Shown piece by piece: positions 24,291 to 34,842 of a stretch of 64,000 nt of DNA. The number at the start of each line of letters is the position of its first letter. Within the stretch, counting starts at the first letter, position 1. Under the pieces are notes generated by a model that did not search any database, was not told the DNA's origin, and saw only the letters and a list, made by a program, of their open reading frames with translations. The position numbers and the translations under genes were made by a program. The stretch spans positions 7,518,001 through 7,582,000 of the forward strand of contig NC_133526.1 of the NCBI RefSeq assembly GCF_048544455.1. Reading direction: 5' to 3'. Source of the stretch: Silene latifolia (Eukaryota > Streptophyta > Magnoliopsida > Caryophyllales > Caryophyllaceae).

Positions 24291-25315
24291 TTATGTATTT
24301 GTTATGTATTACTATGGTAATTTTTTCGATGTATAAAAAAATTAGTGAAGTAAGAAATTATTAATTGATCAAAATTTATGTAAGTGATGTATAATTAGTG
24401 GTGGGGTCAAAAGTCTCTTTATCTTCTTAATTTAAGTGGTCAATCAGAAGTCTTAAAAAGACTTGGCTTTTATATAATGTTGATTATTCAGTTGTTTTAG
24501 ATGATCTTCCATCATTGCTAGTAATCGCGAGTTAGCCATACGGTTCATTTCCGAGTTCAGCATTTTGTTCAGAATAAGTATAAGTTATATAATCCCCTAT
24601 TTACTAAAAGAATATAGAAGCTCTCAATTTTTTCGCTTAAAACATATTTCCTAAAATTAGGCTTAGTATTTTTAGCGTATACTATTTGTATGATGGGTTA
24701 TTAATGGCACAATCTTTTAAAATTTAAATATTTAAAACATTCCATATTTCACATTTTGCGCAAATTTATCTCCAGTCTTATATGATAAAAAAAATCACGA
24801 TGAAAATTCATTGACTTTTAATAATAAGAAGTTGCGCAAAAAATGTTATTAGTAAAAAAGAAAATTCTAAAATAACAACATTAATTTCTCGGTAAAAGAA
24901 AAAATTTCATTAAATACTCATTTCATGACTTTTACGATTTGTATTTTTATTGCTCAAATAAAAATACAATGATGGAAAATATAAAAAAATAAGTGAATTG
25001 TAATTTAAAATTCATAAATAATATGGACTCCACTAAAAAAAAGTAAAACTCAATAAATATTGTGCATACATTACATGGGATGTAAACTAGTAGATGAGTA
25101 TATGTTGAGAGACGGGCTTTTAATAAATTTATTGTGAGATCACTTGTATTTTTATGTAAAACGAGTACCAAAAGTAATAAAATAGTTACGAATGATAGAA
25201 AATGATTCGCCAATAAGCGTTCACAATTAGCGGTAAAACAAATATGTTCATTATAAAAAATAGGTACTAAATAAAAGATTCAATAGGGTCACGAACAACA
25301 ATAAAATTTCGTAGT

Positions 25316-26036
25316 TGCTAAATCCTGCACACAATATTACTTTATCTCACACATTTTGCCCATAAATTCCATAACTACCCTTCATCTTAAAAAAAAGAAT
25401 TGAATACAAGTTATCTCCATTCTCTCTCTCAAAATCTAACCAATTCGGTAATAGCTCAACAATTATGGATCGTAATTTGTAGAGTTCACCGGTGATTTCA
25501 CCGTTTTATCAACAATTTTATTGATAAACCTATCTTTTAATCGATCTAATTAATGTTCTATTTAAAAAAAAAAAAAAAGGATTTCTTTACAATTAGGGTT
25601 TGTATTGATGATGGATTACAATTTACAAGCCTAATTAATTACGAAGAATTAGAACATGAATAATTGTTTGTTTAACAACTTTGAGTGAACAAATCCAGTG
25701 CTAGAGAAAATGGAAAACATGTTTGACAATTCTGCAAAACCACATCATGACATTTTACAATTGTAAAATTAGACCACGAACAGAAATATCGAGCGATTCT
25801 CTTTGCCAGAGAAACTAACGAACGGTCATCAACCATATCGCCATTAATCTTCCGTCCCCGACGTCGGTTCAGTTTCCAGGTGGGACTTGGTGGTCCGTCG
25901 ATTGGGAATTTTTTTATTTTTTAATTCGGTTTTTGATTTGTCCCTCTCTTGGTGGGTGTGAGAAATGAGAGGGGTATATTCGGAATAAGGCGGAAAAATG
26001 TGCGGGATTTAGTAAAATTGTGTGCGGAATTTAGCA
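25316..26036. mobile_element. possible TIR element of about 720 bp
   Basis: The left border TGCTAAATCCTGCACACAAT is inverted at the right border (ATTGTGTGCGGAATTTAGCA). No clear target duplication was found and no transposase is present. The interior includes a short GC-richer stretch (about 25780-25890) that may be captured sequence. Confidence 0.4.
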
Positions 26037-26560
26037 TGTCCCTAAAATTTACAAAAAACACATAAAATGGTACAAGTATGTGATCTTTTAATAAATTAGT
26101 TACTTAAACACTCGCCAACTGTCCGCCTATATTTTGTTACGTTGTACCTGATATTTTTATTTTGGTTGTATTTTGTATCTTCGTTCTTTGAATTGTTGAA
26201 TTTTGTATTTTGAAAAGTATTTTTAAGACGGAGTAACTATGAATTGTATTTTATTTGTAACCTTTCCCGATCATTTTTGATAAACTTGGTGCTACAACTT
26301 TTTTGGCAAATTATAAAGTATTTTTGCTGAATATCGATAACGAAATCTTTCATGTATCCAAAACTGATTTTTGATAGGTGGAAATAATTTTTTGTTTTTT
26401 TTATGAAAAGAAAATTATTATTTAATCATTTTCCATTCTCGTAAAAATTTGAAGGAAATAGTTGTAAAAAGTTTTACAAAAAGAAAAATTTCACTTGGAA
26501 AAACTGTTTGAAAATTCCTAAAATTTTACCATTTCTTAACATAGAACTATTGAAAAAAAA

Positions 26561-26659
26561 TCCGTCCTCCCGCCCTACTCACATATGAGGAGGACAAAAA
26601 TAAGAATTAAATATTGTACCTCATATGTGAGAAGGGAGGATGTCCTCTAGGAGGACGAA
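26561..26659. repeat. short foldback (imperfect inverted repeat)
   Basis: CTACTCACATATGAGG on the left is inverted as CCTCATATGTGAGAAG on the right, within longer arms containing TCCGTCCTCC and GGAGGACGA. The transcript could fold into one hairpin. It is most likely a small MITE. Confidence 0.6.
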
Positions 26660-26766
26660 ATTTTTTCGCTAGAACTATGTTACCAAGATTTTTGTTACCA
26701 TGTTTGGTCTCGAGCTTCACGCAGACTACCCATCCATAGAGCATGTTAAATTTTGTGTAGTATATA

Positions 26767-27030
26767 CTCCCTCTAATATTCTGTTTTATTCCCGTTTAAT
26801 TACACGGTCTTCAATGCATTACTTTAACGGTTAACCGTATTTTTGGAGCATTTGTATGTTAATTTTATTGTTGAAAATATTTTTTTTGTTTGTAAAAGGC
26901 TTTTAAATTGTAAATATAAATATATTAATGACATATGAAGATTCATTATAATTTTAATAATATTTAAGGTTAAAATATCAAAATCTTGACCAAAAAGCCA
27001 AATGAGAAGAAAATTAAATATTGGAAGGAG
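26767..27030. mobile_element. Stowaway-like MITE
   Basis: The left end is CTCCCTCTAATATTCTG and the right end is AATATTGGAAGGAG, both next to TA. Inverted ends with TA duplication are typical of mariner-related Stowaway MITEs. Confidence 0.6.
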
Positions 27031-27748
27031 TATTTTATAAGAGAGTGTTTGGCTCGATTGGAATGAAATAGAATGGATTTGATCAATTTCATTTTTGGTC
27101 AGTAAGAGGATTATACATCTGATGTACTACCTCGAATTCTATAGTTTCTGAACATTATAATAAAGTTTTTGAGTTTTGTTTTAAAGTTTCTGAGTTTCAT
27201 TATGAAGTTTCTGAGTTTATTCACTTAAACATTAAACTCTAAAAAATTATAATAAAACTCAAAAACGTTACATATAAGTTTAGTTAAATTTGACTTTTGA
27301 CGGAAAAAATATTAAAATCTAACTTATAAACTTTATTATGCTCAAAAAAATACACATATGCTCAAAACAAATAAAGTTTGAGGTAATAAGCTCAAAAAAA
27401 ATACATATATGCTCAAAAAATAAAAAAGTTGGAGGTAGTACATCCGATGTATGTTTCTTTTTCTCTTTTTTGGTTGGAGTGATTTGGAATTGAACTTGAC
27501 CAACCTATCTCATCATTTCAAATGAGTGAGGTAAGTTGAAGCCACCAGCTTTCAAACCACCTCGAAAGAGTTGAATATGAATGTCTAAAAGAAAAATAAA
27601 ATCAGCGACCTTGTTGGCTTCACGGAAGCAATGTTTAATTATCACTTCATCCAACTCCACCTTAACCCCTTGAAATCTCATACTCCACCTCCTCCTTTGG
27701 ATATACTAGACCAATATTTTTACAAGTGGGATATGTGCTTTACATATA

Positions 27749-28110
27749 GGCGCTGTTTGGTAAACGGCATATTGACCAATTTTTAGCATATTCAAGAGTT
27801 TTAGCATGTTTGACAAATCAATATGCTAATTTTAGTGTTTGGTAAACAACATATTGAAACAACATATTTGGGGTCAATATGTTGTTTTATAATATGCTGT
27901 TTACCCTAGCATATTGTAAAATAGAAAAATTTTCTCCGTATTACAAAGAAAACTAACAATTTACTAATCGTAATCTGTCAATTACCAAACACTCAAATTA
28001 ATTCTGCTAATTATAATATGCTAGTCAAACTTTCTGATAAAATCTGTTATTTAATCTGTTTTTGCAATTTGCTTATGCTGAAATTAATCCGTCGTTTGCC
28101 AAATAGAACC
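27749..28110. mobile_element. hAT-like MITE with TIRs GGCGCTGTTTGGTAAAC / GTTTGCCAAATAGAACC
   Basis: The ends form an imperfect inverted repeat. The interior repeats an AACATATTG/CATATTGAC motif in both orientations. It ends about 90 bp beyond the DnaJ stop codon. No target duplication could be fixed. Confidence 0.55.
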
Positions 28111-28200
28111 ATAGAGATACTTTTAAATTAATGAGCACAAATTCGAAATTAATTATCATTCCTTCAAAATACACAAAACGACAATTAACTTCAAAATCAA

Positions 28201-31200
28201 CTAGCTAGCTAAAGCACGTTTTAAGGCCTTCTTCTTATCAACATTAATTTTGGCGGGAAATTTGATATCAAACTTAATCCTTAAGTCACCCTTTTGGCGA
28301 GGCTCTTTAGCAATTGGCATACCTTCTTGGGCAACAACAAGCTCAAAGTTAGGTGTGACGATTTCTGTAACAGGTATCGATAAATTCCGACCATCCAATG
28401 TAATGATATTCACAGTTGTCCCACCAATTGCCTGAGCTAACGTCACCTTGTAGGATATGATGAGGTCATTTCCGTCTCTTTGGAAGACTCCGTGACGTTT
28501 CTCGTTGATTACAAACACAAGGTCGGCTGGGAGTTGGTTCGGTTGCTCGTTTCCTTTGTCGGGAAATGTGATTTTTGTTCCTTTTTTCCATCCAGGTTTT
28601 ACTTCTATTGTTAGTATCTCTGTGTCTGGTACAAGAGACCTACACTATGTATATCACAATGAGAAAATGTTTAATATTAGTTGTACCGTATGAAAAGTTC
28701 AACATTTACTAAAATATAAGAGAAGTGCATTATAAGCTAACATGATGCAAACTCGATGGAAAAATATTATATGAAAATAAAAGTGAAATATGATGATACA
28801 CTCATCGACGTTTCTACGACACTTCAGGTAACTTATTTGACCAAATTTCAGCTACCTGATTTTGTTGCAAGTATTTGACAAATAGCTTATTTGGTCAAAT
28901 AAGGTACCTGAAATGAGGTAGCATTTGAGAAATCAGGTATCTGAAATGACTTATTTTCTATTTTTTACTCTTTTATTATATAATAATATTAAATAATTTT
29001 TATATCTTTTATGTCATTTTACCAAAATCAGCTACCTTTTCAACTAGTTTGTCAAACACATTTTTATATAATCAGTTACATTATCAGCTCCTAATTTTCA
29101 GCTACCTTATTAGTTACTTTTTCAAGTTTCGGTTACCTTTTCAGGTTTCAGCTACATTTTCAGTTAGTTTTACCAAACAGAGCTTAACTACCACCTAAGA
29201 AGTATATAAACCTTATGTACCTTCCCTACAAAAAATAAATAAGGTTAGTTTTCTTAGGTTTAAGGTGAGCAGTATTTTAAATTAGAAAATATAGATACCC
29301 TGAATTTTAACCTTATCCTACTATGAAACCCTCTTACTAATCTTTGGCTTATAACACACACAAAGCGTCTTGCTTGTGACGGGCTAATCCCGTCACAAGC
29401 TGAAGACCTCTCACAAAAAAGGGAGAGGGGACAAGGTGGGGCTCTCCCATGTGTTTCCCCACTCACCTCTCATGGGTATTTTGTGAGAGAAAATGGTATC
29501 CGTCACAAGCTTGTGACGAATATCCCGTCTTCAATGAGATTTTGTAATACACATATATCTTCTTGAAATTTATAACTACATAATATTCCCGCAAAAATAA
29601 TATATTTGAAAAGGAATGAGAAATATAATAAGATACCCATTGACATGGTCAACCACCATCCGAGAAATCTTCATTTTCCTTGTAGAACCGGAATAGAGCT
29701 CCTCAAGGCCACAATCTAAGTTGTGCTCAATAGACGGCGGTTTCTTTGGCGTGTTAGCCATCGTCGAATCGCAATTTGTTCGAAAAACATTATCCGTCAC
29801 CCCAAAGGACCCACCATCACCATATGAATACTGTTTGGATTTTCCTGAGTTAGGTGATGACCCAAATGCAAAAGGACTTGACCCAAAAAACTCTGTGAAG
29901 ATGTCCTCGGCGCTTCTAGGATTGTACCCTCTACCGTTATTTCCAAAGGGGGACCCACCGGTATTTAAACCTTCTTCACCATACTGGTCGTAAACACGTC
30001 GCTTCTTTTCATCACTTAGTACCTTGAATATACAAAATTAAGCGCAAGATTAAGTAACATAGCCTATTAACCTTTATTCAATTTGATGACTACATGCTTA
30101 TGATTGAAACTAAGAGCTTATTTCACCAAAAATTTACCATTTATAATTTTCTCTTTTCTATCTTTTGTTATACTTACATGTAGACCTGTACTCGGGCCGG
30201 GCTGGCCGGGCTCTCCTGGTCAAACCCAGGCCAGGCCAGGGGGAAGGGTCAGGCTTGGCCGGGCCGAGCCGGGCTGGGATATGCTTGACCCGGGCCAGGA
30301 CCAGAGGCGGGCTAAGGGCGGGACGGGCTGGCGGGCCTTACCATTTTATTTTGTTTTTTTTTATTTTTTTTTTTGGTAAAATGGCGGGCCAAGGCCGGGC
30401 TGGAATTTCAGGACCCTGGCCAGGCTAGGGTTAACGGTGGGCTAAGGTCGGGCCGGGCCAAGCCAGACCAAGTTGCATAAAATAACGGGCCAAAACGGGC
30501 CGGGTCGGCCCGTGCTGTTGGCCAGCTCTACTTACATGACTTGTGCATATAACAACTAGATTAATTGATATAATTGTGAATCTCATTAGTATAAAAATTC
30601 CATCTTATAATCAAATACACCGTTGTGGACAAATCGTTTCAGACATCAAATTTCTTCAATCTTCCATATTTTCAACATATAAAAGAATAAGAAAAAAAAA
30701 ACAATTTTTGGTGCCTCAAAACTAGACATGACAAATTTAACTTAACCGAAACCCAAAAAGTACAACATGAACATGAATTATACAAAATGACATGAAACAA
30801 CATAAATAATGAATGTAAAATAAAAACTTTAAGAACCATGACTCGATATCTTTCGAATCAAGCTAAATGACTCGTTGAAAAAACTCTGCTCATAATGACT
30901 AGTGCCGAATATAGATATGTATTCGAAAAAATCCATCTTAAATGACCCGATTACCTGGTATACTCAAAATCACGCGTAACATAGGAGCGAGATGCACAAC
31001 ATGATAAAATAGAAAGTAAAAGTGCATAGAAAATACAAAAACCTCATATGCCTCTGATATTTCTTTGAATTTGGCCTCGGCCTCTTTTTTGTTATTAGGA
31101 TTCTTATCAGGATGCCATTTCATTGCCAGTTTTCTATAAGACTTCTTTAAATCTTCCTCGGTTGCATTTCTATTTACCTGCAATATACTATAATAATCCA

Positions 31201-31201
31201 T
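28201..31201 (-). CDS. type-B DnaJ/HSP40 co-chaperone
   Basis: Three exons, 31201-31043, 30022-29637 and 28639-28201, join in phase with GT/AG borders to encode 327 aa. The J domain is residues 1 to about 65 with the Hsp70-stimulating HPD motif at 30-32 ([10 protein letters not shown]). A Gly/Phe/Ser-rich linker follows ([28 protein letters not shown]). The two beta-barrel substrate-binding domains include [34 protein letters not shown] and [16 protein letters not shown]. There is no CxxCxGxG zinc region, which marks class B (Sis1/DNAJB1-like). Such proteins act with cytosolic or nuclear Hsp70. The linker is shorter than in many plant paralogues. Both introns carry MITEs, yet the coding sequence looks intact. 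Confidence 0.92.
28804..29184. mobile_element. hAT-like MITE, 'GCTCTGTTTGG' family, copy 2, in DnaJ intron 2
   Basis: It carries the same GGTACCTGAAAT-rich interior as 1279-1702 in the opposite orientation and ends TTTTACCAAACAGAGC. It lies wholly within the second intron of the DnaJ gene. Confidence 0.65.
29359..29544. mobile_element. MULE-type MITE related to the CACAAATTCTCATT family, in DnaJ intron 2
   Basis: The left end is CACAAAGCGTCTTGCTTGTG and the right end is GTCTTCAATGAGATTTTG. Internal GTGACGG repeats match the other family members. The flanks TATAACACA and TAATACACA form an imperfect 9 bp duplication. Confidence 0.6.
30181..30530. mobile_element. GC-rich hAT-type MITE in DnaJ intron 1
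   Basis: The ends TAGACCTG and, inverted, TAGAGCTGG lie between an exact 8 bp duplication CTTACATG (30173-30180 and 30531-30538), the length expected for hAT elements. The interior is a degenerate run of GGGCC, GGCCGGGC and GGCTGG motifs, strikingly GC-rich against the AT-rich intron. A relative is at 55674-56018. Confidence 0.8.
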
Positions 31202-31293
31202 ATCAATCTTTAATTTCTTTTGTTGCCAAAAATTTCTTCCTTAATAAACTCAAACTTAATTATATCTTAGATAACTAAATTTTTCCATTTGTC

Positions 31294-31456
31294 TGAATAA
31301 TAGGGTGTATGGTTGAAAATGAATCATTTTTCATTTCCCTCTCCGTTAAAATTCCAATTGTTTGTAACTTTGAGAAAAGGTTAACAAAAAAATTAGAATT
31401 TTAACGGAGAGGGAAATGAAAAATGATTAATTTTCAACCATACACCCTATTATTCA
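31294..31456. repeat. long near-perfect inverted repeat (foldback MITE) upstream of DnaJ
   Basis: Arms of about 66 bases starting TGAATAATAGGGTGTATGG are inverted with about two mismatches around a loop of some 30 bases. TA sits at each edge of the GGGTGTATGG core, compatible with a Stowaway-type MITE. It begins about 93 bases upstream of the DnaJ start codon, so it lies in the leader or proximal promoter. Confidence 0.85.
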
Positions 31457-31550
31457 AAAGATGTAAAAATGTGGTAAATATGGGAGGTCCTATGTTACGT
31501 ATGAGCGATTGAGCGTTGTATAACATTACAAAATTGTAAGGGTACTATAA

Positions 31551-31748
31551 CACAAATTCTCAAGGCATTTACGATATCCGTCACGAAACTCTCGCGACGG
31601 ATACCACTTTACCTCACAATGTACCCACTTTTTCTCTCTCTGCAACACTATTCATGTGGTCCCCTTTCTCCACTAACCCATTTTGTTACCATTTTATCTC
31701 ACAAAATATCCGCCACAAATAGTAACCCGTCACAAGGGAGACCAATTG
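31551..31748. mobile_element. MULE-type MITE (CACAAATTCTCATT family), copy with perfect 9 bp duplication
   Basis: It runs from CACAAATTCTCAAGGC to GGGAGACCAATTG, flanked by the exact duplication GTACTATAA (31542-31550 and 31749-31757). Its interior closely matches 50544-50740 (shared CAACACTATTCATGTGGTCC, TGTTACCATTTTATCTCACA). Confidence 0.88.
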
Positions 31749-31801
31749 GTACTATAATGCTAGACTTAGAAGTTCGATACTTTAAAGTAATTTTCGAAAT
31801 A

Positions 31802-32024
31802 CACAAATTCTTGTTTCAGACGGATATTTTTCGTCTTATTTTTCAGACGGGTATATGTGACTATTTTATCGTTAAATGTAACGACAATGGTATAGACAGT
31901 ATTACAGCTTATAGTAACTGATTTTTCAATAGTGGTCACATTTAAGTATTTAACTGTAAAATGGTTACAAAATCCCGTCTTAATATTTCAGACCAAAAAG
32001 ACCCGTCTGAAGCAAGACGCACTG
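31802..32024. mobile_element. MULE-type MITE, second family (CAAATTCTTGTTTCAGACGG)
   Basis: It runs from CACAAATTCTTGTTTCAG to GTCTGAAGCAAGACGCACTG with the exact 9 bp duplication TTCGAAATA (31793-31801 and 32025-32033). A diverged copy lies at 34147-34558. Confidence 0.85.
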
Positions 32025-32224
32025 TTCGAAATAAGATTCTAAGGTAAGCTATACTCCCTCAATTTACTAAAAGAATAAGAAAAACTCTAAATTTTCTAGA
32101 TACGAGTATTTTTTTTGTCTATTCGATATGTATGGCGCGTTACAAATACGCCTAATCTTTTAGATTTAAATATTTATAACAAAAAAATTTCTCCCATTTT
32201 TTAATGATAAAGATTTTTTTTATA

Positions 32225-32472
32225 CTCCCTCCATACCACACCAAAGGTAACAGTTGCTTTTTGGCACTATTCATGATCGTAGGGAATCTTTGATATTATT
32301 CTTAATCTATAAGACAAAATATAGTCATGTGAGATCTTGTTTGATTCATCGCCATGAATGCTATAAGAATATCAAATTTTTATAAATTTTAATAATATGT
32401 AACTACAGATATTTACGTTGCAAAACGTGCCTCGACAAGTGTGATAAAACAACTATTACCTTTAGTGTGGTA
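32225..32472. mobile_element. Stowaway-like MITE, incomplete right end
   Basis: It begins CTCCCTCCATACCACACCAAAGG after TA. The right side has the inverted CTTTAGTGTGGTA but lacks the outer GGAGGGAG, so the right terminus is incomplete. Confidence 0.5.
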
Positions 32473-32493
32473 CTAGTTGAGATCTCGTGCTAA

Positions 32494-32834
32494 GACCATC
32501 CCCAAGCAAAGGTCACGCTAACTAGGTCACGATCCGATTTTACTCTTAATCCCACCTTAATAACCTTGATCCATTTTCACCCTTCTAAGCAGAAGGTCGC
32601 GACTTAGGTCATCAACCCAATCATTGGAGTTGTCCTTTTTTGTATCCAACAAATCAGAAATTGACACCCAGTAGGTCATGGAAGAGGTCACAAGAATGAA
32701 GCAGAGGTCACAAATTGACCTCCAAAGGTCACAAATTGACCTTTGGTCACAAATTAACAATTTTGGTCACCAATTAAGTAGCTTAATTAAATCACTAACC
32801 ATGACCAAGCAATTGACCTTGCTTGGGGATGGTC
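32494..32834. mobile_element. PIF/Harbinger-type MITE with GACCATCC ends
   Basis: The ends GACCATCCCCAAGCAAAGGT and, inverted, GACCATCCCCAAGCAAGGT lie between TAA duplications (32491-32493, 32835-32837). The interior repeats GGTCACAAATTGACC. The terminal GACCATCC is shared with the coding PIF/Harbinger element at 56918. Confidence 0.85.
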
Positions 32835-34146
32835 TAAAACACGACATTTGAGAGCTAAAGCAAGGCATTTGTGAGCTTGGCTTATATAGTGGGAGTTTAA
32901 GATATTTATATAAATGAGTTGTAATGTACTGATTATAATGTTAGTGATATTTTCAAAAAAAGTGTACTATTTAAAGGACTTTTAGATTAAATTATTTTTG
33001 TACGAACCTTTTTTTATTATTAAAAATAATGAAAGCCGATTATTATGGAAAAACATAATCTAATATATGGTCATTACTTATAGGGGGTATGAGCATTGAG
33101 TTAAAAATGAAATGTAAGTAAATCGCATATTAACTTTATAACGAAACATATATAAAAATAATACGACACATCTAAACCGATGATTCATAAACAATTACGT
33201 TGAATAAACTTGTGTAGAAGATATGCCAGTGTAGAAGATTGTATCAATTGAGTTGAATAAACTTGTATAGAATATTATGGGACCCACTTTCTTTTATTAG
33301 TCAATCGGCCCACTTTATTTTGTACCCAGTTAAGAATGCAGTGTAGAAGATTGTATCAATTGTGTTGAATAAACTTGTATAAAATAATATGGGTTCCACT
33401 TTCTTTTGTTACCATCAATAACAATTATTATAATTTCAGCATGGCCCACCACTATGTCAATTAATTGGGCGGGAAAACATTGGGAATTTCTTATTCTTTT
33501 AGTTTAGTTGGGATGGAGGGAGTATTTAAAGAATTTGACGATAAACAATTAATTTGATTCATTTGACTCTATTTAGTCCATTTCAACTTCAATAAATTTA
33601 ATTCAGGTCAGTCTATCTTTTTTCACCCGAAAAGAATCGGAGCCTAAATCCATTTATCTTGACTCATGGGAATATGGGATGTAAAAAGAAAAGAAGCATG
33701 GTCAGCCAAAGAACAAGTGAACAATTGAGAGCCACAAAAACTAACAAAAATACAAACAATGAAATTGCAAATAATCTTCACTCAACAAATCGTTTGGCCG
33801 CAAATAGATACACACTTGTGTTGTTCAACTGTTCTTTCTCCCTCTATCAACTGAAATAATCACTACCCATTTCAGGTACATGCATTTGTTTATACAATCT
33901 TCATTTATTATAATTACTATGATCTTTCATTTGGGTTTAATGTTGATGTTGATTTGTAGTTTTACAGTTTCCTTTGTAAATTGTAATCTTCTTGTTGATT
34001 ATTGTAATATAGTTGTACAACGGATCCAATCACAATCCTATTAGACTTAGTCGGTAAAAGTGGTTACTAAAAGATCCCATTTTACGATAAATTTGTGAAA
34101 AACGGCCTTACACAAGTATTTGTGGTTCAACAAATATTAACCATTC

Positions 34147-34558
34147 CAGTTGGTCTTGCTTCAAGCCGGCCATTTTGGTCTGAAGCAATAAGACGGGATT
34201 TTGTAACCATTTCACAGCCAAATGTGACCATTATTGTCACAGGGGCGTCTTAATACAAATGAAGGCCCAGTGCACCGAGAAAAAATGAGGCCCCAAATAT
34301 AAATGTACAAGGGTACTATACTTCAATTTTTGTATTGAATTTAATCAATAAGGCTTATATATTCGGTATTCAAAACCGGAGGCCCGGTTCCTCCGCCCGT
34401 GGTTGCACGGGGTGTTAGACGCCCCCTGATTATTGAAAAACAAGTTACTATAAGCTGTAACACTGACTGTATCATTGTGGTTATATTTAATCATAAAATA
34501 GTCACATATTCCCGTTTGAAACTTCAGACGAAAAGTGACCGTCTGAAGCAAGAATTTG
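34147..34558. mobile_element. MULE-type MITE, second family, copy 2, in the SIG1 leader intron
   Basis: Its two halves match 31802-32024 (inverted). The ends are CAGTTGGTCTTGCTTCAAGC and GTCTGAAGCAAGAATTTG. It lies in the putative leader intron of SIG1 (33876-34838). A separate hAT-type MITE has inserted in its middle. No clean duplication was found at its own ends. Confidence 0.65.
34238..34428. mobile_element. hAT-type MITE nested in the MULE MITE
   Basis: The ends CACAGGGGCGTCTTAA and, inverted, CAGGGGGCGTCTAAC flank 191 bp. The related uninterrupted copy at 31802-32024 shows the empty site. The flanks ATTATTGT and ATTATTGA form a 7/8 duplication, fitting hAT. Confidence 0.7.
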
Positions 34559-34842
34559 TTGAGGTGTTTAAGTGGTCTAAATTTGCTTGTTTTTGCGCTG
34601 GTAGTACCTGAATGGTTGTGATTGTGTTTTTGTCTGCAATGTTCTTGTTTCTTAATTGTACTTTCCCTTCAATGGACCTGCTTTCCTAATAGGTACGTTA
34701 AGTCGAAAAACATGTAATTTGAGTAGAAGTCTAACTGAGAAATCTCGAGCAGATTCTGGAAGAATCCCTTGGGTACAAAGTGGCTCATTTTAAGCTTTGG
34801 AGTTGTACAGTTCGTGTCTGATGGTGTTGCTTATTCAGGCTT

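Larger units (their letters stand above)
23745..28200. other. intergenic, repeat-rich region
   Basis: This 4.4 kb lies between the 3' ends of the convergent SPOC and DnaJ genes. It is AT-rich and holds a Helitron-like end, a SINE tail, several foldback or MITE copies (listed separately) and a near-perfect direct repeat of about 23 bases (ATTTGACCATATTATGAAAT at about 23996 and 24020). No host gene was recognised. Confidence 0.6.
32053..33522. mobile_element. Stowaway/mariner-like element of about 1.5 kb with nested MITEs
   Basis: The left end is CTCCCTCAATTTACTAAAAG and the right end is CTTTTAGTTTAGTTGGGATG followed by GAGGGAG, an inverted pair beside TA. No transposase is recognisable. It contains a second Stowaway-like copy (32225-32472) and a PIF-type MITE (32494-32834). 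Confidence 0.65.

Noticed and set aside
30104-30428. Overlapping Gly/Arg/Pro-rich frames
   Set aside because: They are translations of the GGGCC-rich MITE in the DnaJ intron.
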